Shown piece by piece: positions 28,901-36,711 of a stretch of 55,736 bases of DNA (positions within the stretch are counted from its first letter, which is position 1; each line of letters starts with the position of its first letter). The translations under genes were made by a program, and so were the position numbers. The notes under the pieces were generated by a model. The model was not told the DNA's origin, did no database searches, and saw nothing but the letters and a program-made list of their open reading frames with translations. The DNA comes from Fluviibacter sp039805865 (GTDB lineage Bacteria; Pseudomonadota; Gammaproteobacteria; Burkholderiales; Rhodocyclaceae): contig JBDLTI010000006.1 of the NCBI GenBank assembly GCA_039805865.1, positions 1-55,736 on the forward strand, written 5' to 3'.

Positions 28901-29368
28901 CGTTGCTCTGAGCGTTGCTTCATCCGGCCGTCCTTGCAGAATGGCCTTACCCACATCCCCTTCGGCGGCGCCCGACAAGGCAATCAGGCCATCACAACCT
29001 ACCTCGTCAAACCAGAGCGGGTCGAGCACCACCCGTTCACGACGGCCCTGGATCAGGGCGCCACGACTCAACAGCTCGCAGAGCTGACGATAACCCTCGT
29101 TGTTTCGGCAGAGCAGCAGCAGACGCGATGCGTCATCAGGCTCTTGCGGATCACCCACCCAGATATCAGCGCCAAGCAACGGTTTCACACCGGCTTTTCG
29201 CGCGGCCTGATAGAACTTCACTAAGCCGAAGGCGTTGCCTAGGTCAGTTAAAGCGAGCGCCGGTTGTCCATCGTCACGCGCCCGTGCTACAGCCTTATCG
29301 ATACGGACAATGCCATCCGTAATCGAATATTCGGAATGCAGGCGCAGGTGAACGAAATCAGGCAACAT
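25829..29368 (-). CDS. dnaE: DNA polymerase III alpha subunit
   Basis: Catalytic subunit of the replicative polymerase. The N-terminal PHP domain begins FVHLRLHSEYSITDG. The polymerase core carries the catalytic aspartates in PDFDIDFCQDNR (about residue 400). Tandem HhH and OB-fold domains follow, the latter around residues 985-1060 (VTDVRTQMTRRGKMAFVTLDDG). ATG 29368 (MLPDFVHLRL, 1179 residues) is preferred over GTG 29380 because it matches the family start. dgt ends 18 bp upstream and uvrD overlaps dgt, so uvrD-dgt-dnaE is a probable operon. The last 99 bp overlap the SulP gene tail-to-tail. Confidence 0.98.
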   Translation of the reverse strand: MLPDFVHLRLHSEYSITDGIVRIDKAVARARDDGQPALALTDLGNAFGLVKFYQAARKAGVKPLLGADIWVGDPQEPDDASRLLLLCRNNEGYRQLCELLSRGALIQGRRERVVLDPLWFDEVGCDGLIALSGAAEGDVGKAILQGRPDEATLRATAWKKRFGTGYYLEVQRYGHPDEETLVTQTALLSLDVDVPLVATHPVQFVDRDDFRAHDARVCIATGYTLADKRRPRVFTEQQYFQTRADMAERFSDLPQALTNSFEVARRCNVTLTLGKSFLPDFPTPNGEGLDEFLVDEARRGLALRMQQLYPDESVRASRQAEYDERLDFECKTIVQMGFPGYFLIVADFINWAKNNGVPVGPGRGSGAGSLVAYSLGITDLDPLAYALLFERFLNPERVSMPDFDIDFCQDNRWKVIEYVREKYGADAVSQIATFGTMSSKAVIRDAGRVLDLPYNFCDQLSKLIPVVQNRPVSLAEALSAEPQLQERYEREEEVKELFTLANKLEDLTRNVGMHAGGVLIAPGKLTDFCPLYTQPGGDSVVSQYDKDDVEKVGLVKFDFLGLRNLTIIELALDYVARLTGERPDLNALAFNDPKAYQILKDANTTAIFQVESEGMKKLLKKLAPDRFEDIIAVLALYRPGPLGSGMVDDFILRKKGLQKIDYFHESLKACLTPTYGVIVYQEQVMQISQLIGRYTLGAADMLRRAMGKKKPEEMAEHRDIFREGAKQSEIDERLAMQLFDLMEKFAEYGFNKSHTAAYAVVTYHTAWLKAHHAAAFMAATLSSDMDSTDTVKIFHDDAKANGLTILGPDVNHSEFRFAPVDPKTIRYGLGAVKGTGENAVNAIITARTSGGPFKDIFDFCQRVDRRVVNRRAMEALVRAGAFDTLDAERSRVLSQVELAVETAEQTAANAHQNSLFGMDDLSAPQSPPAAGGNDAQNYPRWTDRQRLIEEKAALGFFFSAHPFDIVRAEVRPMCQTSIGRLEAGRDATLVAGIVTDVRTQMTRRGKMAFVTLDDGDGRIEAAVFSELFDAQRHKLRMDELLLVEGKVSRDEFRDALKLGVDRLMTFNEARAQWAQGLELDLRGVDIRALGGVRRLYDLLQPFAQLAESETGGRGCPVSLRYSNGTAEAVLEVGNGLRVRPDTDLIDGLRSLLGSDRVRLDYQLGAQQRVRQAVTDAPWA

Positions 29369-29386
29369 CAAAGACCGCACATCCGG

Positions 29387-30718
29387 TTAACCCGGCAGCT
29401 CGATTCCCTTCAAACGACGATACGCAGAGACTGCGTACGAATCTGTCATGCCCGCGATCATATCGGCCACCTGCAACAGGCGCAGGTAATTGCTTTCACC
29501 CGCTGTTTGGTCAAAATCCGCAGGCAACAGATTGGCCCAGACACGGTTACGCGCAGTCTGCGGGCCACAAGCGCCATCGACATAACCATCCAGCAAACCA
29601 CTAATCACTTCATAACCGGCTGCCATCACTTCCATCACCTGGCGCGCGTTATAAATCTGCTCTTCGGCAATCTTGCGTACCTTGTGCAAGCTCTCACCAA
29701 CGGGTGACACATCAAACAAGGCATGATCAAAACTACCATCCAGAATGGCCGCTTCGTTTTCAAGAAAGATGCGCGCGGCTTCATCCACCAGGCGACCAAT
29801 CGCACGCGCACGCAGGTATTCAATGCGGCGCTTGGGGTCTTCCAGATGCTTCAATCGCGACGCCGCTTCTATGCCGCCTGCCAGATCGAGTAGCAGCTCT
29901 TCGGCTTGCTCTGGCGATACACAACCCTGCTGCACACCATCTTCAATATCCACCACCAGATAACACGTGTCATCCGCCGCCTCCACCAGAAAGGTCAGCG
30001 GATGGCGGAACCATGCACCTTCGGCGCGCGGGATCAACCCCACGGTGTCTGCCACCTCGGCAAACAAACCTGCTTCTGCCTGGAAGTAACCAAACTTTCG
30101 GGCGCTCTTTCCTGCCAAAGGTTCGGTCAGATGAGAGCGACGCGGGTATTTGGCAAAAGTAGCCAGAACGGCACAGGTTAATTGCAATCCACCCGGGTTC
30201 GTCGGATTCTGCAAATGCGTCAGAATCCGGAAGCCCTGTGCATTGCCTTCGTAATTTAGTAAATCAGCCCGTTGGTCAGGGTCTAGTCCGGCAAGGTAGG
30301 CACTGTGCGAGGCAAACCAGGCACGCATCGCATCCTCACCGGCATGACCGAAAGGTGGGTTACCAATATCGTGCGCCAGGCAAGCGGCGGCAACCACCGC
30401 TCCAAAATCCGATGGGTGCACCTCGGGAGCCAAACCGTGACGATCAACAATCGCCCGCCCCACCATAGACCCCAATGACCGCCCCACACAGGACGCTTCA
30501 AGACTGTGCGTCAATCGCGTGCGCACATAATCGCTTTGTGCCAACGGGAAGACCTGTGTTTTATCTTTCAGGCGACGCAGGGCCGATGTAAAAACAATTC
30601 GGTCGTAATCCTGCTGAAAGCGGCTGCGATCAGGCGAGTGCCCAACGGCATGCTCGGTACTTGCACCGAGCCGCTCAGGCGACAGCAGCTTCAACCAACG
30701 TTCCTGCGTATTCATCAT
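29387..30718 (-). CDS. dgt: Deoxyguanosinetriphosphate triphosphohydrolase-like protein
   Basis: HD-domain dNTP triphosphohydrolase that cleaves dNTPs to deoxynucleosides and triphosphate. The HD metal motif is visible as RLTHSLEASCVG with CLAHDIGNPPFGHAG. The start is taken at ATG 30718 (MMNTQERWLKL), where ATGATG overlaps the uvrD TGA; an in-frame start at 30754 would reach well into uvrD. The 443-residue length fits the type-2 dGTPase-like subfamily. Coupling to uvrD and dnaE puts nucleotide-pool control beside replication and repair. Whether dGTP is the preferred substrate is unknown. Confidence 0.92.
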   Translation of the reverse strand: MMNTQERWLKLLSPERLGASTEHAVGHSPDRSRFQQDYDRIVFTSALRRLKDKTQVFPLAQSDYVRTRLTHSLEASCVGRSLGSMVGRAIVDRHGLAPEVHPSDFGAVVAAACLAHDIGNPPFGHAGEDAMRAWFASHSAYLAGLDPDQRADLLNYEGNAQGFRILTHLQNPTNPGGLQLTCAVLATFAKYPRRSHLTEPLAGKSARKFGYFQAEAGLFAEVADTVGLIPRAEGAWFRHPLTFLVEAADDTCYLVVDIEDGVQQGCVSPEQAEELLLDLAGGIEAASRLKHLEDPKRRIEYLRARAIGRLVDEAARIFLENEAAILDGSFDHALFDVSPVGESLHKVRKIAEEQIYNARQVMEVMAAGYEVISGLLDGYVDGACGPQTARNRVWANLLPADFDQTAGESNYLRLLQVADMIAGMTDSYAVSAYRRLKGIELPG

Positions 30719-32970
30719 GCTGCCTCCAGCTTGGCATAAGCCAACGCCAGCCATTTTGTGCCGGCTTGACCAAACCGCACCTGCACACGCGCTTCGTCAC
30801 CCCGGCCTTCTGCCGACAGAATAACGCCCGCACCAAACTTGGCATGCACCACGCTCTGCCCCACATGGAAACCACCGGCGCTTTCCGCAGCGCGTGCCGA
30901 AACACGCGTCGCCATATCAACGGCGGGCGCGTCTGACCAGCCCGTGTTGTAGCTGCCTGCAGACCAGGCCGGCACGGTGTTAATGCGCTGCAAGAGCGCT
31001 TCAGGCAATTCATCCAGAAAGGACGATGGCAGACAATAACGTGTCTGCCCATGCAACATACGCGTTTGCGCATGGCACAGATACAAACGCTGTCGTGCGC
31101 GCGTAATGGCGACATACATCAGACGACGTTCTTCTTCGAGACCATCGCGCGCCATCATGGCATTCTCGTGCGGGAACAAGCCTTGTTCCAACCCCACAAT
31201 AAATACCGCTGAAAACTCCAAACCCTTTGCCGAATGCACGGTCATCAGCTGCACGGCTTCATCCTGATCACCGGCCTGATGTTCGCCCGCTTCTAATGCC
31301 GCATGCGCCAGAAAGTCGGCCAGCAAACTGGTGGCCTCACCGGTTTCGCGATCAATGTTGTGCAGGGCTTCCGGATCTTCGGAAAAAGTCGCCGCCGCAT
31401 TAACCAATTCTTCTAAGTTTTCCAGGCGATCCTGGCCTTCACGCTCAGCCTGGTAATGCTGGCGCAAACCCGACCGATCCAGCAGATGATCAATCACCTC
31501 AGGCAAGCTCAGGCCCGTTGTTTCCGTTCGCAAACCCTCGATCAAACGAATAAACTGGCCAACGGCCGTTCCCGCTTTACCCGTAAGGCTCGCTGCTGCG
31601 TTGTATAGGCTGCTGTTGAGCTGGCGCGCCTCTACCTGCAATGCCTCCAGGCTACGTGCGCCAATACCGCGTGTCGGAAAATTCACCACACGCAGGAAGG
31701 CCGTATCGTCATCCTGATTCGCAATCAACCGCAGATACGCCAGCGCGTGTTTCACTTCCTGGCGTTCGAAGAAGCGCAAGCCGCCATAGACACGATAGGC
31801 GATCCCCGCTTGAAATAGCGCGTGCTCCAACACACGAGACTGCGCATTCGAGCGATAGAGCAACGCCATCTGATGACGCGGTAAACCTTCACGCGTCAAC
31901 TCTTTGATTTCATCAACAATGTAGCGAGCTTCATCCAGATCAGACACGCCTTGGAAAACGCGAATCAACTCGCCCTCTCCGGCATCTGTCCAGAGGTTTT
32001 TGCCCAGTCGGTCTGCATTATTCGTGATGAGCGCATTCGCTGCCGTCAGGATATTGCCGTGCGAGCGGTAGTTCTGCTCCAGGCGAATCACATTGCCCTT
32101 GGCGTAGTTCCGCTCAAAGGCACGCATATTGGCGACATCCGCACCACGGAATGCATAAATTGACTGATCATCATCACCCACGGCAAAAATAACCGTCTGT
32201 GGCCCACACAACAACTGTAACCAGGCGTACTGCAGCGGGTTGGTATCCTGAAACTCATCCACCAGGATGTGACGGAATCGCTGTTGATAATGAACACGCA
32301 GCGCTTCGTCCTGTTGCAGCAACTCGTAAGCACGAAGCAACAGCTCTGCAAAATCCACCGCACCCTCGCGCTGACATTGTGCTTCGTACTCAGCGTAAAT
32401 CTCAACTTTGCGACGCGTGTGCGCATCGTGCGCCTCGGCCTGCCCCGAACGGATACCCTGCTCCTTGAGCGCATTGATGTAGTGCATCATGTCGCGCGCC
32501 GGGAAGCGCTCTTCATCAACACCCATCGCCTTGATCAAGCGTTTAATCGCCGCCTGCTGATCCCCGGTATCCAGAATCTGAAAGGTTTCCGGCAAACGCG
32601 CAGCGCGCCAGTGGGTGCGCAAAAGCCGGTGACACAACCCGTGAAAGGTGCCCACCCAAAGGCTGCGCACATTAATCGGCACCATAGCCGACAAGCGCGT
32701 GAGCATCTCTCGCGCCGCTTTATTGGTAAAGGTGACCGCCAGAATGCCCTGCGGCGACACCTGCCCCGTTTGCATCAACCAAGCAATGCGCGTGGTCAGC
32801 ACCCGCGTTTTGCCCGAACCAGCCCCCGCCAAAATCAAGCCATGCTCGGCTGGCAAACACACCGCCTGCCTTTGCGGCTCATTCAGCCCCGCCAACAACG
32901 GATGCTCGCGGGACAAAGCGGCACCCGCTATTGGGCCACCAAATGCTTCGGGGATAGACATCGAATTCAT
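30715..32970 (-). CDS. uvrD: DNA helicase II, UvrD/PcrA type
   Basis: Superfamily 1A 3'-5' helicase for nucleotide-excision and mismatch repair. Walker A is ILAGAGSGKTRVLTTRI (about residue 45), motif II is VDEFQDTN, and motif III is GDDDQSIYAFRGA. Motif VI is in VAITRARQRLYLCHA. The C-terminal segment (VGQSVVHAKFGAGVIL to LALAYAKLEAA) is the tudor-like UvrD tail that contacts RNA polymerase. The 751-residue length is normal. Starts at ATG 32970 or the in-frame ATG at 32961 are both possible. It is the first gene of the uvrD-dgt-dnaE set and shares a 4-base ATGA overlap with dgt. Confidence 0.96.
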   Translation of the reverse strand: MNSMSIPEAFGGPIAGAALSREHPLLAGLNEPQRQAVCLPAEHGLILAGAGSGKTRVLTTRIAWLMQTGQVSPQGILAVTFTNKAAREMLTRLSAMVPINVRSLWVGTFHGLCHRLLRTHWRAARLPETFQILDTGDQQAAIKRLIKAMGVDEERFPARDMMHYINALKEQGIRSGQAEAHDAHTRRKVEIYAEYEAQCQREGAVDFAELLLRAYELLQQDEALRVHYQQRFRHILVDEFQDTNPLQYAWLQLLCGPQTVIFAVGDDDQSIYAFRGADVANMRAFERNYAKGNVIRLEQNYRSHGNILTAANALITNNADRLGKNLWTDAGEGELIRVFQGVSDLDEARYIVDEIKELTREGLPRHQMALLYRSNAQSRVLEHALFQAGIAYRVYGGLRFFERQEVKHALAYLRLIANQDDDTAFLRVVNFPTRGIGARSLEALQVEARQLNSSLYNAAASLTGKAGTAVGQFIRLIEGLRTETTGLSLPEVIDHLLDRSGLRQHYQAEREGQDRLENLEELVNAAATFSEDPEALHNIDRETGEATSLLADFLAHAALEAGEHQAGDQDEAVQLMTVHSAKGLEFSAVFIVGLEQGLFPHENAMMARDGLEEERRLMYVAITRARQRLYLCHAQTRMLHGQTRYCLPSSFLDELPEALLQRINTVPAWSAGSYNTGWSDAPAVDMATRVSARAAESAGGFHVGQSVVHAKFGAGVILSAEGRGDEARVQVRFGQAGTKWLALAYAKLEAA

Positions 32971-33037
32971 ACCCGCATTATCCGGCCAAACGTGCCGGTT
33001 TTATAACGGATTGATACAAAAGAGGAAGCAGGGAAGC

Positions 33038-33373
33038 TTAAAGCCCTTCCGGCAGACAACCCCGTAACGTCTCTACAATCCGAAGCTTGTCGGCTTCTCC
33101 TACACCGCGAATGATCAGCAGCGCCTCAGCCTCCAGATCGTCATCGCAATATAGGTAGCCTACGGGCACCTGCAGCGCTTTTGCTATCAACTGAACAATA
33201 GCGAGAGCCGGCTCACTGTTACCTGTTTCATACCGGCTGATGCGCGTTCGACTACAAGATTCATCAATCCCTATAGCAACGCCAAGTGCTTCTTGAGATA
33301 AGCCGAGCGCTTGCCGACGCGCACGTAAACGCCGGGCAAAAATTAACTCAATAGGTTCGCTGGATTTGCTCAT
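33038..33373 (-). CDS. XRE-family helix-turn-helix regulator
   Basis: A 111-residue Cro/C1-type DNA-binding protein. The HTH spans about residues 12-68 (RLRARRQALGLSQEALG, then RTRISRYETGNSEPALAIV). The C-terminal 35 residues are probably a dimerisation helix pair. It is divergent from the tyrosine recombinase gene with 178 bp between starts, and that gap carries palindromes sharing GTTAC half-sites, one of them abutting this gene's start codon. The most likely role is a phage-type repressor of itself and the recombinase (inference). Confidence 0.85.
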   Translation of the reverse strand: MSKSSEPIELIFARRLRARRQALGLSQEALGVAIGIDESCSRTRISRYETGNSEPALAIVQLIAKALQVPVGYLYCDDDLEAEALLIIRGVGEADKLRIVETLRGCLPEGL

Positions 33374-33390
33374 GTTACGATTTTCGTGAC
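33374..33390. promoter_or_regulatory. Operator-like palindrome at the XRE start
   Basis: GTTACGA-TTT-TCGTGAC: 7-bp arms with one mismatch and a 3-nt spacer, the same geometry as the stronger site at 33407-33423. It abuts the XRE start codon (33371-33373), a position suited to autorepression. Confidence 0.5.
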
Positions 33391-33402
33391 AAAATCCGCG
33401 CC

Positions 33403-33427
33403 AGTTGTTACATATGATGTAACAACT
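33403..33427. promoter_or_regulatory. Perfect 11-bp palindrome, probable XRE operator
   Basis: Arms AGTTGTTACAT (33403-33413) and ATGTAACAACT (33417-33427) are exact reverse complements around a 3-nt spacer. It sits between TTGTTA (33405-33410, possible -35) and TTTAAT (33427-33432, possible -10, 16-bp spacing) reading toward the recombinase, so bound protein would cover that promoter. A further half-site ATGTAAC is at 33446-33452. Confidence 0.7.
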
Positions 33428-33551
33428 TTAATGCTTAGGCACATCATGTAACCCAAGCAAATTTTCAAACAAAAGCCATTTGAAAATAACGGGTTAGACA
33501 AACAATTTCCGCACAAATTCAATGCCATGATTTAAAATATGCGAGGTAGAA

Positions 33552-34850
33552 ATGTTAATGCGCGCGACACCCTTAAAACACCTGTCAAACATATCCGGTT
33601 CGTACCAATCGGCCTATGAATGCTGGCAAGCAGAATCGCCTACAGCGCGCGTTACTACGCGGGAGCGATACCTCAACACCATCAAATCGCTCGCCGAATT
33701 TTTAAACAGCAAACCCATCAATGAAATCAGTCGAAAAGATATTTCCGACTTTGCTGTGCATTTAATTGAAGCCGGTAACAGCCCTGTCACCTCTAAGCAA
33801 AAGGTCGGCATATTAAAAACCCTATTTAATTCCGCCATTAATAAGGAACTGTTGGATAAAAACCCGACCGATTTCTTCAAGCTGCCTTTTAAACGCCCGT
33901 ATAAACCCAGAGTCGGGTTCACCTTGGAAGATCTGCAATCGATTTTTAGCTCCCCCATCTACACCCAAGGGTATTTGCCATTGGGCGGCGGTCGTATTGC
34001 CTGTTTCTGGTTGCCCTTGCTCGCACTTTTTACCGGTGCGCGACTGGAAGAGCTTGCCCAGTTGCGAGTCAGTGATGTCAAAGTAAACAAAGGTCACGGG
34101 CACACCTTGAGCATTTCTGATCTGGGCAACCCATCGGCGCAACTCAAAAACGAACACTCCCGCCGGAACATTCCGTTGCACCCTGCGTTGATTGCCTGTG
34201 GTTTTTTGCGACATGTAGAAGAACGACAGAGCGGCTATCTCTTTCCGGATCTCAAACTCAACCCGAGGGGTAAACGTAGCGGGTATTTCAGCAACTGGTT
34301 TTCTGTCTACCTGCGTAAGAAGGTGGGCATTACTGATACCCGCAAGGTATTTCACAGTTTTCGTCACACGTTTAAAGACGCCTGCCGTTCGGCAGGCATT
34401 GAAGAAGCGGTTCACGATGCACTCACTGGGCACACATCAGCGGCTGTAAGCCGACAATACGGCAACGACCAGTTCCCTCTTGCCCCGCTGTTCAAAGCAA
34501 TTGAACAGTTCGAGATTAACGGTCTGGATCTCAGCCACATATACGAAATTCCTATTGCGCAAACCATCAGGGCTCAGGATTTAAAAATTGTCTCGGCCTT
34601 TTACGGGATCGTCGTTGGCTTTATTCGACCCCAAAACCCCAAGGCTCAAGCACCGACGCTCATTGCCATGGTGCAAGCCCAAACCGCTGGCATTGACCTC
34701 ATCAACGGAACGCTTCTCTTTGGCGAAATCCCAGAAAACAAACAACCCTTGCTCAATGCCTGGGTCCATATTCACCACGAAGAACTCATCATGAACTGGC
34801 AAACGGGGCTTAAAACAGGAGAACACTTCCCCATTGACCCACTTCGATAG
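33552..34850 (+). CDS. Tyrosine recombinase with DUF4160-like C-terminal domain
   Basis: Site-specific recombinase of the phage-integrase family. The catalytic set is complete: R164 (TGARLEEL), K199 (LKNEHSRRNIPL), H268 and R271 (HSFRHTF), H294 (TGHTS) and nucleophile Y303 (RQYG). A SAM-like core-binding domain occupies about residues 15-110. After the catalytic domain the frame continues into about 90 residues (343-432) that resemble DUF4160: FYGIVVGF, then a strand-rich part, then LNAWVHIHHEELIMNW and a Pro-Leu end. The NPPHFH-like motif usual in DUF4160 is degenerate here (NPKAQAP). ATG 33552 has GAGG 5 bases upstream. It is divergent from an XRE regulator. No att sites or other phage genes were found next to it. 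Confidence 0.85.
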   Translation: MLMRATPLKHLSNISGSYQSAYECWQAESPTARVTTRERYLNTIKSLAEFLNSKPINEISRKDISDFAVHLIEAGNSPVTSKQKVGILKTLFNSAINKELLDKNPTDFFKLPFKRPYKPRVGFTLEDLQSIFSSPIYTQGYLPLGGGRIACFWLPLLALFTGARLEELAQLRVSDVKVNKGHGHTLSISDLGNPSAQLKNEHSRRNIPLHPALIACGFLRHVEERQSGYLFPDLKLNPRGKRSGYFSNWFSVYLRKKVGITDTRKVFHSFRHTFKDACRSAGIEEAVHDALTGHTSAAVSRQYGNDQFPLAPLFKAIEQFEINGLDLSHIYEIPIAQTIRAQDLKIVSAFYGIVVGFIRPQNPKAQAPTLIAMVQAQTAGIDLINGTLLFGEIPENKQPLLNAWVHIHHEELIMNWQTGLKTGEHFPIDPLR

Positions 34851-34853
34851 CGC

Positions 34854-35177
34854 TCAATAGTTTTTTAGAATCTCAGCCTTTTTGGCTTCATATTCTTTTT
34901 GACTCAGGACGCCTTCATCCCTAAGCGTTTTGAGCTCTCTGAGCTTCTGCATTGCATTTGTAGAAGTCGGCTGCGAAGTTTTAGCAACACCACTTGAAGC
35001 AGCCGCTTGATTTGGCACGCTCTTTGTAGCCGCCTGCAACAAAGGAATGTTGTTTCTTGGGTCATATTCGTCCATCGTGGATGACTGTTGAGATGTCGTC
35101 ACGCATCCAACCAAAACGCTAATTGAAAGCGCAACGCAACCATTTTTTAATGCGTTTACCGCTGGTCTTTGTAACAT
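34854..35177 (-). CDS. SHOCT-domain lipoprotein
   Basis: A 107-residue predicted lipoprotein. The N-terminal hydrophobic stretch ends in the lipobox LVGC (Cys at about residue 25). A Ser/Thr/Gln-rich linker follows, and the last 30 residues form a SHOCT module (KLRELKTLRDEGVLSQKEYE). SHOCT domains are short C-terminal helical modules thought to mediate oligomerisation; no enzymatic function is implied. GGAG lies 6 bases before the ATG. It sits downstream of the porin terminator on the same strand and ends 3 bp from the convergent recombinase gene. Its role is unknown. Confidence 0.82.
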   Translation of the reverse strand: MLQRPAVNALKNGCVALSISVLVGCVTTSQQSSTMDEYDPRNNIPLLQAATKSVPNQAAASSGVAKTSQPTSTNAMQKLRELKTLRDEGVLSQKEYEAKKAEILKNY

Positions 35178-35193
35178 TTTTTTGCTCCATGAA

Positions 35194-35217
35194 AAACGGG
35201 TGCCGAAGCACCCGTTT
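35194..35217 (-). terminator. Rho-independent terminator of the porin gene
   Basis: AAACGGGTGC (35194-35203) and GCACCCGTTT (35208-35217) form a 10-bp stem closed by CGAA, which reads UUCG on the minus-strand transcript, followed by a run of T on that strand. It lies 27 bp after the porin stop. Confidence 0.85.
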
Positions 35218-35243
35218 AATGTTCAAATCAGATCGAAATCAGA

Positions 35244-36485
35244 TTAGAACGTGGTACGCATACCCATACCATAGGTGAACAGATTGCCACCTAGGTTGCC
35301 TTGGCCTGGAGTGCCCAGAGCTGTTGTTTGCTGACCAAAGGAGTAACCTTGGTTAGCCGAGTTGTTCAGGTTCGAAACCAGACCGTAAACCTGAGTACGC
35401 TTGCTCAGGTAGTAGCCAAGGTTGGCAGTCCACTGACGCGAACCCAGTTGCTGAACTGACGAACCATCCATATCGCTCGACCACGATGCCGAAACACGTG
35501 GTTCCCAGTTACCCATGCGGTACGAAGCACCGGCCCACAACTGGTTATTGCTGATCTTGCCTGCGCCGTTATTCGTCAGCAAGTTAGGGCCATTGGTGCC
35601 CAGGGTATTGCGAATGTAAACAACACCAGTCTTGAGTGCTGGCAGACCAGTGTACTGTGCACCAACCAGGTAGCTGGTGTAATCACCAAGCTGGTTCGTA
35701 CCCAAGCTCGTACCACTCACAACGGTATCAGCAACATTGTTGTTGGCTTGTTGGAAAGCGCCCTTGATGCTTACGCCATAGCCAGTCCAACCCAGGTTCA
35801 TGCTGAGCGCACTGCTTGGCGTGATCGAGCAAGCGGAAACACCCGTACATGCGCTAGGTGCCATTTGGTTATCGCCACCATTGTTGTTCGAACCTGTATA
35901 GGCGATCGAAGCATCAAAGCCGTACAGAGTAGGCATTGCGTAAGCAAGAGCCGTTGCACGAATTGCCGACGAGAAACCGGTAATACCAGCCAAACGCATC
36001 GAACCCATTTGAACGTCGATCTGCGACGAGCCAGTTGCGCCTGGCATCACGTCAAACGAGGTCAGCGACGAACGGAATGGAGTCGACAGGTAACCAGCCA
36101 GAGCTGTACCGTACTTGCTGTTCAGACCAACATAGGTGTCACGCATACCTGTGAAAACCGAGGTCTTTGTCTGAACCATAGCACCAGTGTTGGTACCACT
36201 GTTGTTGATGTTACGGTTGCCTGCGATGTTTAGTTCGGTTTCAGCCTGGAACAGAGCCTTCAGACCATTGCCCAGATCTTCCGTACCCTTGAAGCCGATC
36301 AGCGACGAGTTCGACTGGATGCCGAAAACATTACCGCCGTCAACGCCTGGCAGATGGTTTTTAACATTGGAATAGTTAAAGCCTTGACCCGAAACGTCAG
36401 CAACACCATAGATAGTTACGTTAGTTTGTGCGAAAGCAGTGGTCGACAGACCGGCAACTGCTAGAGCAACGATTTTCTTTTACAT
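35244..36485 (-). pseudogene. General outer-membrane porin, stop codon at position 2
   Basis: The frame reads as a complete Burkholderiales-type 16-strand trimeric porin of about 413 codons. It has a signal peptide (KKIVALAVAGLSTTAFA), the mature start QTNVTIYGVADVS, the early strand GFKGTEDLGNGLKALFQ and a C-terminal Phe typical of outer-membrane proteins. The obstacle is codon 2: ATG at 36483-36485 is followed directly by TAA (complement of 36480-36482). One A-to-T change would convert the expected AAA to TAA. No in-frame ATG, GTG or TTG occurs before ATG 36179, which lies past the signal peptide and about 100 residues of the protein. There is also no clear Shine-Dalgarno before 36485. It is either a recent null allele, a sequencing error, or expressed from a non-standard start. 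A strong terminator follows. Confidence 0.85.
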
Positions 36486-36592
36486 GAAACCGAAACAACG
36501 CACGTTGTCATTTATTTTCAATGCGTTAGACAAAAACCAATCTTTTTTCTCGGCGGCGAACGGGTCACCGATTGATATTTTTTCGGAAATTT

Positions 36593-36645
36593 ATGCAAAA
36601 GAGTACGGAATTCCATGCAAAAGCACTTTAAAGCCCATGCAAAAG
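36593..36645. repeat. Three direct repeats ATGCAAAAG with 22-bp period
   Basis: ATGCAAAAG begins at 36593, 36615 and 36637, exactly 22 bp (two helical turns) apart; the second and third copies are preceded by CC. Read toward the porin they are CTTTTGCAT. The last copy also pairs with TTTTGC at 36651-36656. Helical phasing suggests a cooperative activator or repressor, for example of OmpR type, but the protein is unknown. Confidence 0.75.
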
Positions 36646-36682
36646 CGAAATTTTGCAGATCAATGATTTTAGTCAACTAATC

Positions 36683-36711
36683 TTGAATTCTGACGCTATA
36701 CCCTCCATAAT
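36683..36711 (+). promoter_or_regulatory. Sigma-70 promoter for the 36.8-kb gene
   Basis: TTGAAT (36683-36688) and CATAAT (36706-36711) are separated by exactly 17 bp. Transcription would start near 36718, inside the palindrome next to it, giving a leader of about 80 nt. Confidence 0.6.
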
